Below, piece after piece: positions 32,748 through 39,845 of a stretch of DNA of 64,000 nucleotides. The stretch is taken from the NCBI GenBank assembly GCA_029559035.1, contig JAKQCT010000013.1, positions 1 through 64,000 on the forward strand, in the 5' to 3' direction. The notes under the pieces were generated by a model. The model saw only the letters and a list, made by a program, of their open reading frames with translations. It was not told the origin of the DNA and searched no databases. Position numbers and translations under genes: made by a program. The DNA comes from Acidobacteriota bacterium (GTDB taxonomy: Bacteria; Acidobacteriota; UBA4820). The first letter of the stretch is position 1, and each line of letters starts with the position of its first letter.

Positions 32748-33980
32748 ATGACCCCCGTCATCGACGCCGTAAGGCAGCTCTTCATGGACCTCAGGACGCA
32801 GAAGCTGAGGACTTTTCTGACGACCTTCGGCATAGTCTGGGGAACGGTCTCCCTGAGCCTCCTGCTGGCCTTCGGCGACGGGCTATATACTCAGATGAGG
32901 AGGAGCTTCGCGGGCCTCGGCGACAGGATCGTCATAGCGTGGCCGTCTAGGACATCGCTCCCCTTCGAGGGCATCAACAAGGGAAGGAGGATCCTCGTGA
33001 CAGAAGAGGACCTGGACCTCGTCAGAAAAGAGTCGAGGCTCCTGTTGTCGATCTCCCCCGAATACTCTTCCAGCTTCAAGGTGGACATAGGAAAGAAGAC
33101 GATCCTCGTGGACATCTCAGGCGTCGAGCCGGAGTTCGGCGAGATGCGCAACCTCGTTCCGCAGAAGGGCGGACGGTTCATAAACCATCCCGACATGGAC
33201 GAACGGCGGAGAGTCGTCTTCATAGGAAACGACCTGGCGAGGGACATGTTCGGCGAAGAGGACCCGGTAGGAAAGACGGTCAAGATTTTCTCCTCCCCTT
33301 TCACCGTGGTCGGAGTACTCGTCAAAAAGGACCAGGATTCCAGCTACAGCGGAAGGGACAAGGACAAGGCTTTCATCCCGGCCTCGACGTTCACCGCGGT
33401 TACAGGGGCCAAATACCCGGACATCCTTATCTACAAGGCGAAATCGCCCGACATGAACCAGCCGCTGACGGAAGAGATAAGGGGCATACTCGGAAAGAAG
33501 CTTCACTTCGACCCGACTGACAAGGAAGCGATACAGGTGTGGGACACGACCGAGATGTTCGTCTTCCTGGACACATTCATGGGAGCGTTCAGGCTCTTCC
33601 TCGGCATCGTGGGGCTGATGACGCTCATCGTAGGAGGCATAGGCGTTTCGAACATAATGAACGTGGTGGTCGAAGAGAGGACGAGGGAGATCGGGATAAA
33701 AATGGCGCTCGGCGCGACTCCCAGGTATGTTCTTTTCCAGTTCCTGACCGAAGCAGTGATAATAACCGCGCTCGGGGGCGCTATAGGCCTGGCCATTTCA
33801 AGCGGCATCTGCTCGCTGTTCGCCAAGGCGGGGCTGGAAGAATTCGTGGGAGTGCCGGTCGTGACCCTGAGGATAGCCATTCTCACATCATCCCTGCTGG
33901 GCTTCGTGGGCATAATGGCCGGCTATTTCCCCGCGAAGGACGCGGCTTCCAAGGAACCCGCAGTAGCTATGAAGTTCTGA
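32748..33980 (+). CDS. MacB/FtsX-type ABC transporter permease 1
   Basis: A 410-aa permease. A first membrane helix near residues 20-45 is followed by a large periplasmic MacB-PCD-like domain (about 50-270), and three helices at the C-terminus (FRLFLGIVGLMTLIVGGIGVS, then VIITALGGAIGLA and the last segment). NIMNVVVEERTREIGIKMALGA is the coupling-helix signature of the family. It lacks an ATPase domain, which a separate gene supplies. It starts after GGGAGGG and is followed 9 bp later by a second permease, suggesting a heterodimer for lipoprotein or small-molecule export. Confidence 0.93.
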   Translation: MTPVIDAVRQLFMDLRTQKLRTFLTTFGIVWGTVSLSLLLAFGDGLYTQMRRSFAGLGDRIVIAWPSRTSLPFEGINKGRRILVTEEDLDLVRKESRLLLSISPEYSSSFKVDIGKKTILVDISGVEPEFGEMRNLVPQKGGRFINHPDMDERRRVVFIGNDLARDMFGEEDPVGKTVKIFSSPFTVVGVLVKKDQDSSYSGRDKDKAFIPASTFTAVTGAKYPDILIYKAKSPDMNQPLTEEIRGILGKKLHFDPTDKEAIQVWDTTEMFVFLDTFMGAFRLFLGIVGLMTLIVGGIGVSNIMNVVVEERTREIGIKMALGATPRYVLFQFLTEAVIITALGGAIGLAISSGICSLFAKAGLEEFVGVPVVTLRIAILTSSLLGFVGIMAGYFPAKDAASKEPAVAMKF

Positions 33981-33989
33981 GGGTCTGAA

Positions 33990-35249
33990 ATGACGAGAGA
34001 AGAAGTAAAGATAATACTGACGCTCTTTTTCAGCGCGGCCTTCCTGAGGAAGAAAAGGGCCGTGCTCACCATAGCGGCGATCGCGTGGGGCACGGTCGCG
34101 ATACTCCTTCTTCTCGCTTTCGGAGAAGGGCTTCAGAACCGCCTCCTGACGGCACGCAAGGGCATGGGGGAGAATATCTCCGTCGTCTGGCCGGGCCAGA
34201 CATCGGAAGCATACAAGGGACTCAAGGAGGGGAAGCAGATCATCTTCAGGGTGGACGACATCGCTTTCCTCAGGGAGCGCCTCCCCGAGTTCGAAGGAAT
34301 AGTCGGCGAGATGACCAACTGGGGAACCACTCTCTCTTACGGAAAGAAGACCATCACCGCTTTCGTGACAGGCGCCAACTGGCAATACGGCGACATCAGG
34401 AACCAGATCCCCGACAAGGGCGGGAGGTTCATCAACCCGCAGGACGAAGAGGAGAGGAAGCGGGTCATATTCATCGGCTACGAGAGGGCCGAGGAGCTCT
34501 TCGGAAAAGAGGACCCCGTGGGCAAAGAGGTCCTTCTGAACGGGACCCCTTACACGGTCATCGGTATTCTCAAGAAGAAACTGCAAATGGGGAATTATTC
34601 GGGCCCCGATTCATACAGGTCGGTCATTCCCCTCTCCACCTTCGTTTCGCAGTACGGCAGGCAGGAGCTTGACAACCTCGTCCTCAAGGTCGGCGACCCC
34701 AAGACGATGGAGGGCGGACTCGTCAGGCTGAAGCAGACCCTCGGCGGAAAATGCGGGTTCAACCCCGAGGACACCAAGGCCCTTCACATCTGGGATACGG
34801 TGAACAGCTCCAAGTACATGGTCAACTTCACCCGGGGGCTCAACATTTTTCTCGGGATCATCGGCGTCCTGACGCTCCTGGTCGGCGGGACCGGCATCGC
34901 GAACATCATGTACGCGGTGGTCAAGGAGAAGACCAAGGAGATAGGCATCCTGATGGCGATAGGCGCGCGCTCGCGCTGGATCACGCTCCCCTTCATGCTC
35001 CAGAGCCTCTTCTACACCCTTCTGGGGGGAGCCTTCGGGCTTCTTATCTCCTCTGCGATAATATTCGTCATTTCGCTCATCCCGACGGAGGGCAACGAAG
35101 CCATAGAATTCCTCGGGAAACCGACCCTTTCGGTGCCTATAGGGATCTTCACCGCGCTGGTCTTGGGCGCCATCGGCCTGCTGGCGGGCCACTTCCCCGC
35201 CAAGAGGGCCGCGCAGATCGAACCCGCGGAAACCTTGAGATACGAGTAA
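33990..35249 (+). CDS. MacB/FtsX-type ABC transporter permease 2
   Basis: A 419-aa paralogue of permease 1 with the same layout: one N-terminal helix, a periplasmic domain (about 55-280) and three C-terminal helices. The coupling motif reads NIMYAVVKEKTKEIGILMAIGA, and a final FPAKRAAQIEPAETLRYE tail is shared with permease 1. Spacing to its neighbours is about 9 bp on each side, so the two permeases and the ATPase form one operon. Confidence 0.93.
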   Translation: MTREEVKIILTLFFSAAFLRKKRAVLTIAAIAWGTVAILLLLAFGEGLQNRLLTARKGMGENISVVWPGQTSEAYKGLKEGKQIIFRVDDIAFLRERLPEFEGIVGEMTNWGTTLSYGKKTITAFVTGANWQYGDIRNQIPDKGGRFINPQDEEERKRVIFIGYERAEELFGKEDPVGKEVLLNGTPYTVIGILKKKLQMGNYSGPDSYRSVIPLSTFVSQYGRQELDNLVLKVGDPKTMEGGLVRLKQTLGGKCGFNPEDTKALHIWDTVNSSKYMVNFTRGLNIFLGIIGVLTLLVGGTGIANIMYAVVKEKTKEIGILMAIGARSRWITLPFMLQSLFYTLLGGAFGLLISSAIIFVISLIPTEGNEAIEFLGKPTLSVPIGIFTALVLGAIGLLAGHFPAKRAAQIEPAETLRYE

Positions 35250-35258
35250 CAGGAGGAT

Positions 35259-35993
35259 ATGATGAACATCCCTTTCTTCAGGAAAAAGAACAACGGCGGC
35301 GACGGGAACGGCATCGCGATATCCATGGACAACATAACCAAGGTCTACGACACGGGAAAGATAAAGGTTGACGCCCTCAAGGGAATCGACCTCAGCGTCA
35401 AGAACGGAGAATTCGTCGCGATAGTGGGCCCTTCCGGATCGGGAAAATCCACTCTGATGAACATAATCGGATGTCTCGACAAGTCCACAGACGGCAAGTA
35501 CGAGCTGTCGGGCGAGCTGGTCTCGGGATTCGACAAGGAGAGGCTGGCGGACATCAGGAACAGGAAGATCGGATTCGTCTTCCAGAACTTCAACCTTCTC
35601 CCCCAGATAACCGCCCTCGACAACATAGAGATGCCGATGATCTTCGGCAGGGTACCTTCTTCGGAGAGGAAGCAGAAGGCCAGGGAGCTTCTCGCGAAGA
35701 TGGGACTTTCCGACAAGGAAGCCGCCAAGCCGACCGAGCTCTCGGGCGGCCAGACCCAGCGCGTCGCCATAGCGAGGGCGCTCGCCATGGACCCCAAGGT
35801 CCTGCTTGCCGACGAGCCGACCGGGAACCTCGACTCCACATCAGGCTCCGACATCCTGAGCGTCTTCTCGGAGCTGAACGACCAGGGAAGCACGATCATC
35901 GTCGTCACCCACGACATGGCGCTCGCCCGCCGCGCCAACAGGATCATCGAGATCCGCGACGGCAGGATCGTTTCGGACCAGAAAACCAACTAG
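35259..35993 (+). CDS. ABC transporter ATP-binding protein (LolD/MacB type)
   Basis: A 244-aa ATPase that energises the two permeases. Walker A GPSGSGKST near residue 50, Q-loop in FQNFNLLPQ, signature LSGGQTQRVAIARAL (Thr in place of the usual Gln), Walker B VLLADEPTGNLDS, and H-loop THDMA. The first 15 residues are extra and charged. AGGAGG precedes tandem ATG codons, so the start could be 35259 or 35262. Confidence 0.95.
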   Translation: MMNIPFFRKKNNGGDGNGIAISMDNITKVYDTGKIKVDALKGIDLSVKNGEFVAIVGPSGSGKSTLMNIIGCLDKSTDGKYELSGELVSGFDKERLADIRNRKIGFVFQNFNLLPQITALDNIEMPMIFGRVPSSERKQKARELLAKMGLSDKEAAKPTELSGGQTQRVAIARALAMDPKVLLADEPTGNLDSTSGSDILSVFSELNDQGSTIIVVTHDMALARRANRIIEIRDGRIVSDQKTN

Positions 35994-36002
35994 GGCGGCG
36001 GG

Positions 36003-36198
36003 ATATCCAGAAGAAGATCTTCTCAGTGGCGTCCGCGCTTGTTATCGTCACGCCGATGCTCCAGGGATTAAGCCCGAGGCAGGGTTTCGAGGCGGTCAGC
36101 GTGTATGTTCCCGCAGAAAGACCCGTGAACTGGTACCACCCGCAGTTGATCTCGTCGGAGAAGATTTGCCAGAAAATCTGGTAAATAGGGACAGCCAC
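36003..36198 (-). pseudogene. Remnant of a carboxypeptidase-regulatory-like surface protein
   Basis: The minus-strand frame contains WYQFTGLSAGTYTLTASKP and GVTITSADATEKIF, about 50 residues of the same beta-domain type that opens the Rhs fragment at 646-2274. Homology stops near the ABC gene end, and the 5' side meets a short palindrome (AATAGG/CCTATT, 36184-36207). No start, signal peptide or complete domain, so this is a fragment. Confidence 0.55.
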
Positions 36199-36236
36199 CT
36201 ACCTATTATCTTCATTTTTCACTTTTCAATTAAGGC
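36184..36236. repeat. Palindrome followed by a TTTTCA-type repeat
   Basis: AATAGG (36184-36189) and CCTATT (36202-36207) enclose GACAGCCACCTA. A short TTCATTTTTCACTTTTCAAT run of the AT-heptamer kind follows. Confidence 0.5.
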
Positions 36237-36258
36237 GATGCCTTATGGCTGACGCCAG

Positions 36259-36317
36259 GGCTGAAGCGCTGAAGGCTGATGGCTGAAGTTCAATAGGGGA
36301 AATAATTCCACCGTTTT
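36259..36317. repeat. Interspersed GGCTGAA repeat, copy A
   Basis: GGCTGAA-type units followed by GCTGAAGTTCAATAGGGG and AATTCCACCGTT. The same order of elements recurs at 50062-50120, about 14 kb away. Confidence 0.65.
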
Positions 36318-36351
36318 AAAATTTTCAATTTAAAATTTGATATTTAAAATG
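36314..36351. repeat. AT-rich heptamer repeat
   Basis: TTTTAAAATTTTCAATTTAA and continuing AAATTTGATATTTAAAAT: periodic A/T runs like those at 32665 and 60739, placed directly upstream of the DUF1207 gene promoter. Confidence 0.65.
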
Positions 36352-36361
36352 AAAGCGCAGC

Positions 36362-36388
36362 TTGCCATCCCCTCTCCTGCTGTATAAT
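36362..36388 (+). promoter_or_regulatory. Promoter for the DUF1207 gene
   Basis: TTGCCA (36362-36367) and TATAAT (36383-36388), 15-bp spacer, 23 bp upstream of the start codon. Confidence 0.5.
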
Positions 36389-36410
36389 TATATTTTGGAA
36401 GAAGGGTAAG

Positions 36411-37526
36411 ATGAGAATAAAAAGACATCACTTAATGACGGCAACTCTCGGTTTGTTGGCAGTCATTCTGGGGCTGATTGCTCAGCCTGCATTCGCCACC
36501 GTCCCGGGGGACGATTTCATCAGGGGCTATATCGCCTCGGTTCTCGAGCAGGGCCTCGGCTGGAACCGGAGCGATTACCGTATAGAGGTCGCGGACGGCC
36601 ATGCGCAGATAACGATGCTGGAGAACGATCCCGTTTCCAGGGACGCTGCGCTGGAGAAACTCCGCTCGATCGAGGAGCTGAAGGAAGTGGCGGTCACGGT
36701 CACCCTTCCCGAAAGGCAGGAAACGGGGAAACTTCGGGAGATCGCCGAGAAGATCGCCGCGGGAGAAAAATTGCCCGCGGGGGACGTCTTCCGCCCGCTT
36801 GTCGCCGACCCGAAACTGCCGCAATTCTTCGTCAGTCTCGACCACATAAAGACTCCCCGCGAAAGCTACACGATGGGCGAGGCGGGTTTCGGGGAGACCT
36901 TCGGGCTTTACAAGTTCCGGTCGGGAAGGAAAGGCGAGAGCCTTCAATTGAGCGTCGGGGCGTCGCTGATCGCGAGGTTCAACATGGAGACCGACTCCTA
37001 CAACCTTCTCAACGCCGATTATACAGTCGGGCTTCCCCTGACCTACCGCAGGGGCGACAACTCCTTCCGGCTGAGGCTCTACCACCAGAGCTCGCACCTG
37101 GGGGACGAGTTCCTTCTCTTAAACCCCGACCATCCTGAAAGGATCAACCTCAGTTTCGAGGCCCTGGAATTCATATACTCGCGCGAGTGGGAGGGCTTCA
37201 GGGCCTATGTCGGCGGAGAGTACATGATCCGCAGGGACCCTTCGGACCTGGAGCGGACGAGCGCCCACTTCGGGTTCGATTACATCGGGAGCAAAAAATT
37301 TTTCCACAGGGGCAGGTTCATCGGCGGAGTGGACTTCAAGAGCTACGACGAGCTGGCCTGGAACCTCGATACCAGCGTCAAGTTCGGCATCCTTTTCGGC
37401 TCCCCGGATTCGGGACACCGCCGCTTGCGCCTGCTCGCGGAGTGGTACAGGGGGCACGACCCGCGCGGCCAGTTCTTCGTCAACAGGGTAACCTACTACG
37501 GCCTGAACTTAAGCCTCGGCTTCTGA
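36411..37526 (+). CDS. DUF1207 outer-membrane-like protein with N-terminal BON-like domain
   Basis: A 371-aa exported protein; the signal peptide ends near residue 29 (PAFA). Residues about 35-105 look like a BON-type alpha/beta domain (NRSDYRIEVADGHAQITM, then AALEKLRSIEELKEVAVTV). The rest is the DUF1207 region with alternating aromatic strands (YTVGLPLTYRRGDNSFRLRL, YHQSSHLGDEF, RVTYYGLNLSLGF). The terminal Phe and amphipathic strands suit a beta-barrel or barrel-associated fold in the outer membrane. Function unknown. It has its own promoter and stands alone. Confidence 0.8.
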   Translation: MRIKRHHLMTATLGLLAVILGLIAQPAFATVPGDDFIRGYIASVLEQGLGWNRSDYRIEVADGHAQITMLENDPVSRDAALEKLRSIEELKEVAVTVTLPERQETGKLREIAEKIAAGEKLPAGDVFRPLVADPKLPQFFVSLDHIKTPRESYTMGEAGFGETFGLYKFRSGRKGESLQLSVGASLIARFNMETDSYNLLNADYTVGLPLTYRRGDNSFRLRLYHQSSHLGDEFLLLNPDHPERINLSFEALEFIYSREWEGFRAYVGGEYMIRRDPSDLERTSAHFGFDYIGSKKFFHRGRFIGGVDFKSYDELAWNLDTSVKFGILFGSPDSGHRRLRLLAEWYRGHDPRGQFFVNRVTYYGLNLSLGF

Positions 37527-37586
37527 GGTCTCTGGTCAGCCTCACTCCCATGTGCGATAATCTCCAGCTTTGGAGAGCGCGGCAGG

Positions 37587-39773
37587 ATGCTGGAAGAGAT
37601 CTTATCGGGACTTAACGACAAGCAGAAGGAGGCGGTGCTGGCCGGGGACGGCCCGATGCTGGTGCTCGCCGGAGCCGGTTCGGGAAAGACCCGCGTCATC
37701 GCCCACAGGATAGCGTACCTCCTCGAAGAGAAGCACGAGCCTCCTTACAACATCCTTGCAGTGACATTCACCAACAAGGCCGCGAACGAGATGAAAGAGA
37801 GGGTCCTTAGGCTCCTCGGCAGGGACAGCGTTCCCTTCCTCTGGATCGGAACCTTCCACTCGATCGGGGTCAGGATGCTGAGGGAGGACATCGAGAAGCT
37901 CGGCCTCGGCATCGACAGGAACTTCACCATTTTCGACCGAGACGACTCGAAGGCCCTGGTTAAGAAGATAATGAAGGAAGAGGGGGTGGACGACGAGAAG
38001 TTCACGCCCCAGGAAGTGGTCGAATACTTCAGCAGGCTCAAAAGGAGCGCTGAAACGGCGAAAGCGAAGGGGCCCGTCCTCGCGATGTTCGACCTTTACC
38101 AGAAGAGGCTGAGGGAATCCAACGGCTGCGATTTCGACGACCTTCTCCTTTACACGCTGAGGCTTCTGAAGGAGGTCAAGGAAGTAAGAATCCGATACCA
38201 GGAGAGGTTCAGGCACGTGCTGGTGGACGAGTACCAGGACACCAACGACGTGCAGGAGGAGATGCTCTCGATCCTTTCGGGAAGATGGAACAATCTTTTC
38301 GTGGTGGGCGACGAGGACCAGGCCATCTACAGCTTCAGGGGCTCGGAAGTAAGGCACATCGTGGATTTTCCCGAAAGGTACGACGGGGCGAGAACGGTGA
38401 AGCTGGAACAGAACTACCGCTCCATCTCGACAATATTGAAAGCCTCGTCGGCCCTCGTCTCGCACAACACGGACAGGCTGGGAAAGAATCTCTGGACGGA
38501 CAGGGGCGCCGGCGACAAGATCCTTTTCTTTCCCGCTCCGTCGGACCGCGAGGAGAGCGCCTTCGTCGGCGACAAGATAAGGGAGCTGAGCGGGACCTAC
38601 GATTACAAAAAGATAGCCGTCCTCGTCAGGACCAACGCCCAGTCGCGAAGCTTCGAAGAGGCGTTCCTGAACAGGCGGGTCCCCTACCAGATCATCGGCG
38701 GGCTCAGGTTCTACGAGAGGAAAGAGATCAAGGACATCCTCGCCTACATCAGGCTTGCGCTAAACCCGTTCGACAGGGTGTCGCTGCTAAGGATAGTCAA
38801 CACGCCCCCCAGGGGCATCGGAAAGACCACGATCGCCGAGATAGAGAAGCTGGGAGAGGAGAGGAACCTGGCGCTCTTCCAGGCCGCGAAAGCCGGAATC
38901 GCGGAACATCTTTTCAGTCCGCGGGCCTCGGCGGCGCTCTCGGATTTCGTGAAGCTGGTCGAGGCGCTCGCGGCGAAGGTGAAAGAGCAGAAGCCGTCGG
39001 AAGCGGTCAGGTGGCTTCTGGATGTGACCTCGTTCATCAGGCACCTTGAAGAGGCGTCCGACCTTCTGAAGGACGACAGGATCGAGAACGTGGAGGAACT
39101 GGTCTCGGCGCTGAAGGAGTTCGAGGAGAGGGAGCGGGGCGACATGCAGACCTTCCTCGAGAGGCAGGCTCTCCAGAGCGACCAGGACGAGCTCAACGGG
39201 AAGGCGGTCGAGACGGACAGCGTCAAGCTGATGACGATCCACTCCGCGAAAGGCCTTGAGTTCCCGGTGGTCTTCATCGTGGGGCTGGAGGACGGCTACT
39301 TTCCGCACGAGCTGTCGAAAGGAAACGAGATGGAGGTCGAGGAGGAAAGGCGTCTTCTCTACGTCGGGATGACGAGGGCTATGGAGAAGCTCGTCGTCAC
39401 GAACTCGGCCAGCAGATACATCTTCGGCTCTCTCAAGGAACGAAGACCTTCGCCGTTCCTCGGAGAGATCCCCGCGGAGCACCTGAAGCTGGTCGCCGGG
39501 ATAACTCCGACGAGGAAGTCCGGCTGGGGCGATCTGTTCCGGGAAGGTTCACGGCCGGCAGGGTACGGAGGATGGACGGACGCTGCCAGGCTTCAGCAAA
39601 GCTCTTCGGACAGCGAGTTCAGGCCGGGCGCCAGGGTCCACCACAAGACCTTCGGGGTGGGCGTGGTCCTTTCGACCGAGGGAAGCGGGGACGGCCTCAA
39701 GGTGATCGTCTCTTTCAGCAGGTTCGGCAAGAAGGTCCTGCTCGCAAGGATAGCCAGGCTCGAAATAATGTGA
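37587..39773 (+). CDS. pcrA: UvrD/PcrA/Rep-type DNA helicase
   Basis: A 728-aa superfamily 1A 3'-5' helicase for repair and replication restart. Motif I AGAGSGKT (28-35), Ia TFTNKAANEM, II VDEYQDTN, III VVGDEDQAIYSFRGS, IV QNYRS, V LMTIHSAKGLEFPVVF, VI RRLLYVGMTRAMEKL. The C-terminal 60 residues carry the PcrA-like RVHHKTFGVGVVLS tudor-type segment that binds RNA polymerase in relatives. The ATG is preceded by a weak GGCAGG. Monocistronic. Confidence 0.95.
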   Translation: MLEEILSGLNDKQKEAVLAGDGPMLVLAGAGSGKTRVIAHRIAYLLEEKHEPPYNILAVTFTNKAANEMKERVLRLLGRDSVPFLWIGTFHSIGVRMLREDIEKLGLGIDRNFTIFDRDDSKALVKKIMKEEGVDDEKFTPQEVVEYFSRLKRSAETAKAKGPVLAMFDLYQKRLRESNGCDFDDLLLYTLRLLKEVKEVRIRYQERFRHVLVDEYQDTNDVQEEMLSILSGRWNNLFVVGDEDQAIYSFRGSEVRHIVDFPERYDGARTVKLEQNYRSISTILKASSALVSHNTDRLGKNLWTDRGAGDKILFFPAPSDREESAFVGDKIRELSGTYDYKKIAVLVRTNAQSRSFEEAFLNRRVPYQIIGGLRFYERKEIKDILAYIRLALNPFDRVSLLRIVNTPPRGIGKTTIAEIEKLGEERNLALFQAAKAGIAEHLFSPRASAALSDFVKLVEALAAKVKEQKPSEAVRWLLDVTSFIRHLEEASDLLKDDRIENVEELVSALKEFEERERGDMQTFLERQALQSDQDELNGKAVETDSVKLMTIHSAKGLEFPVVFIVGLEDGYFPHELSKGNEMEVEEERRLLYVGMTRAMEKLVVTNSASRYIFGSLKERRPSPFLGEIPAEHLKLVAGITPTRKSGWGDLFREGSRPAGYGGWTDAARLQQSSSDSEFRPGARVHHKTFGVGVVLSTEGSGDGLKVIVSFSRFGKKVLLARIARLEIM

Positions 39774-39796
39774 CCGGTTTTCCGCCCGCCCCGTCT

Positions 39797-39825
39797 TTGC
39801 AACTTCTTCTATCTTATTGTAAAAT
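39797..39825 (+). promoter_or_regulatory. Promoter for the ileS-lspA-lgt operon
   Basis: TTGCAA (39797-39802), 17-bp spacer, TAAAAT (39820-39825), 20 bp before the GTG start of ileS. The leader is too short for a T-box or other riboswitch. Confidence 0.65.
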
Positions 39826-39845
39826 ACAGCGTTTAGGAGGAAAAG

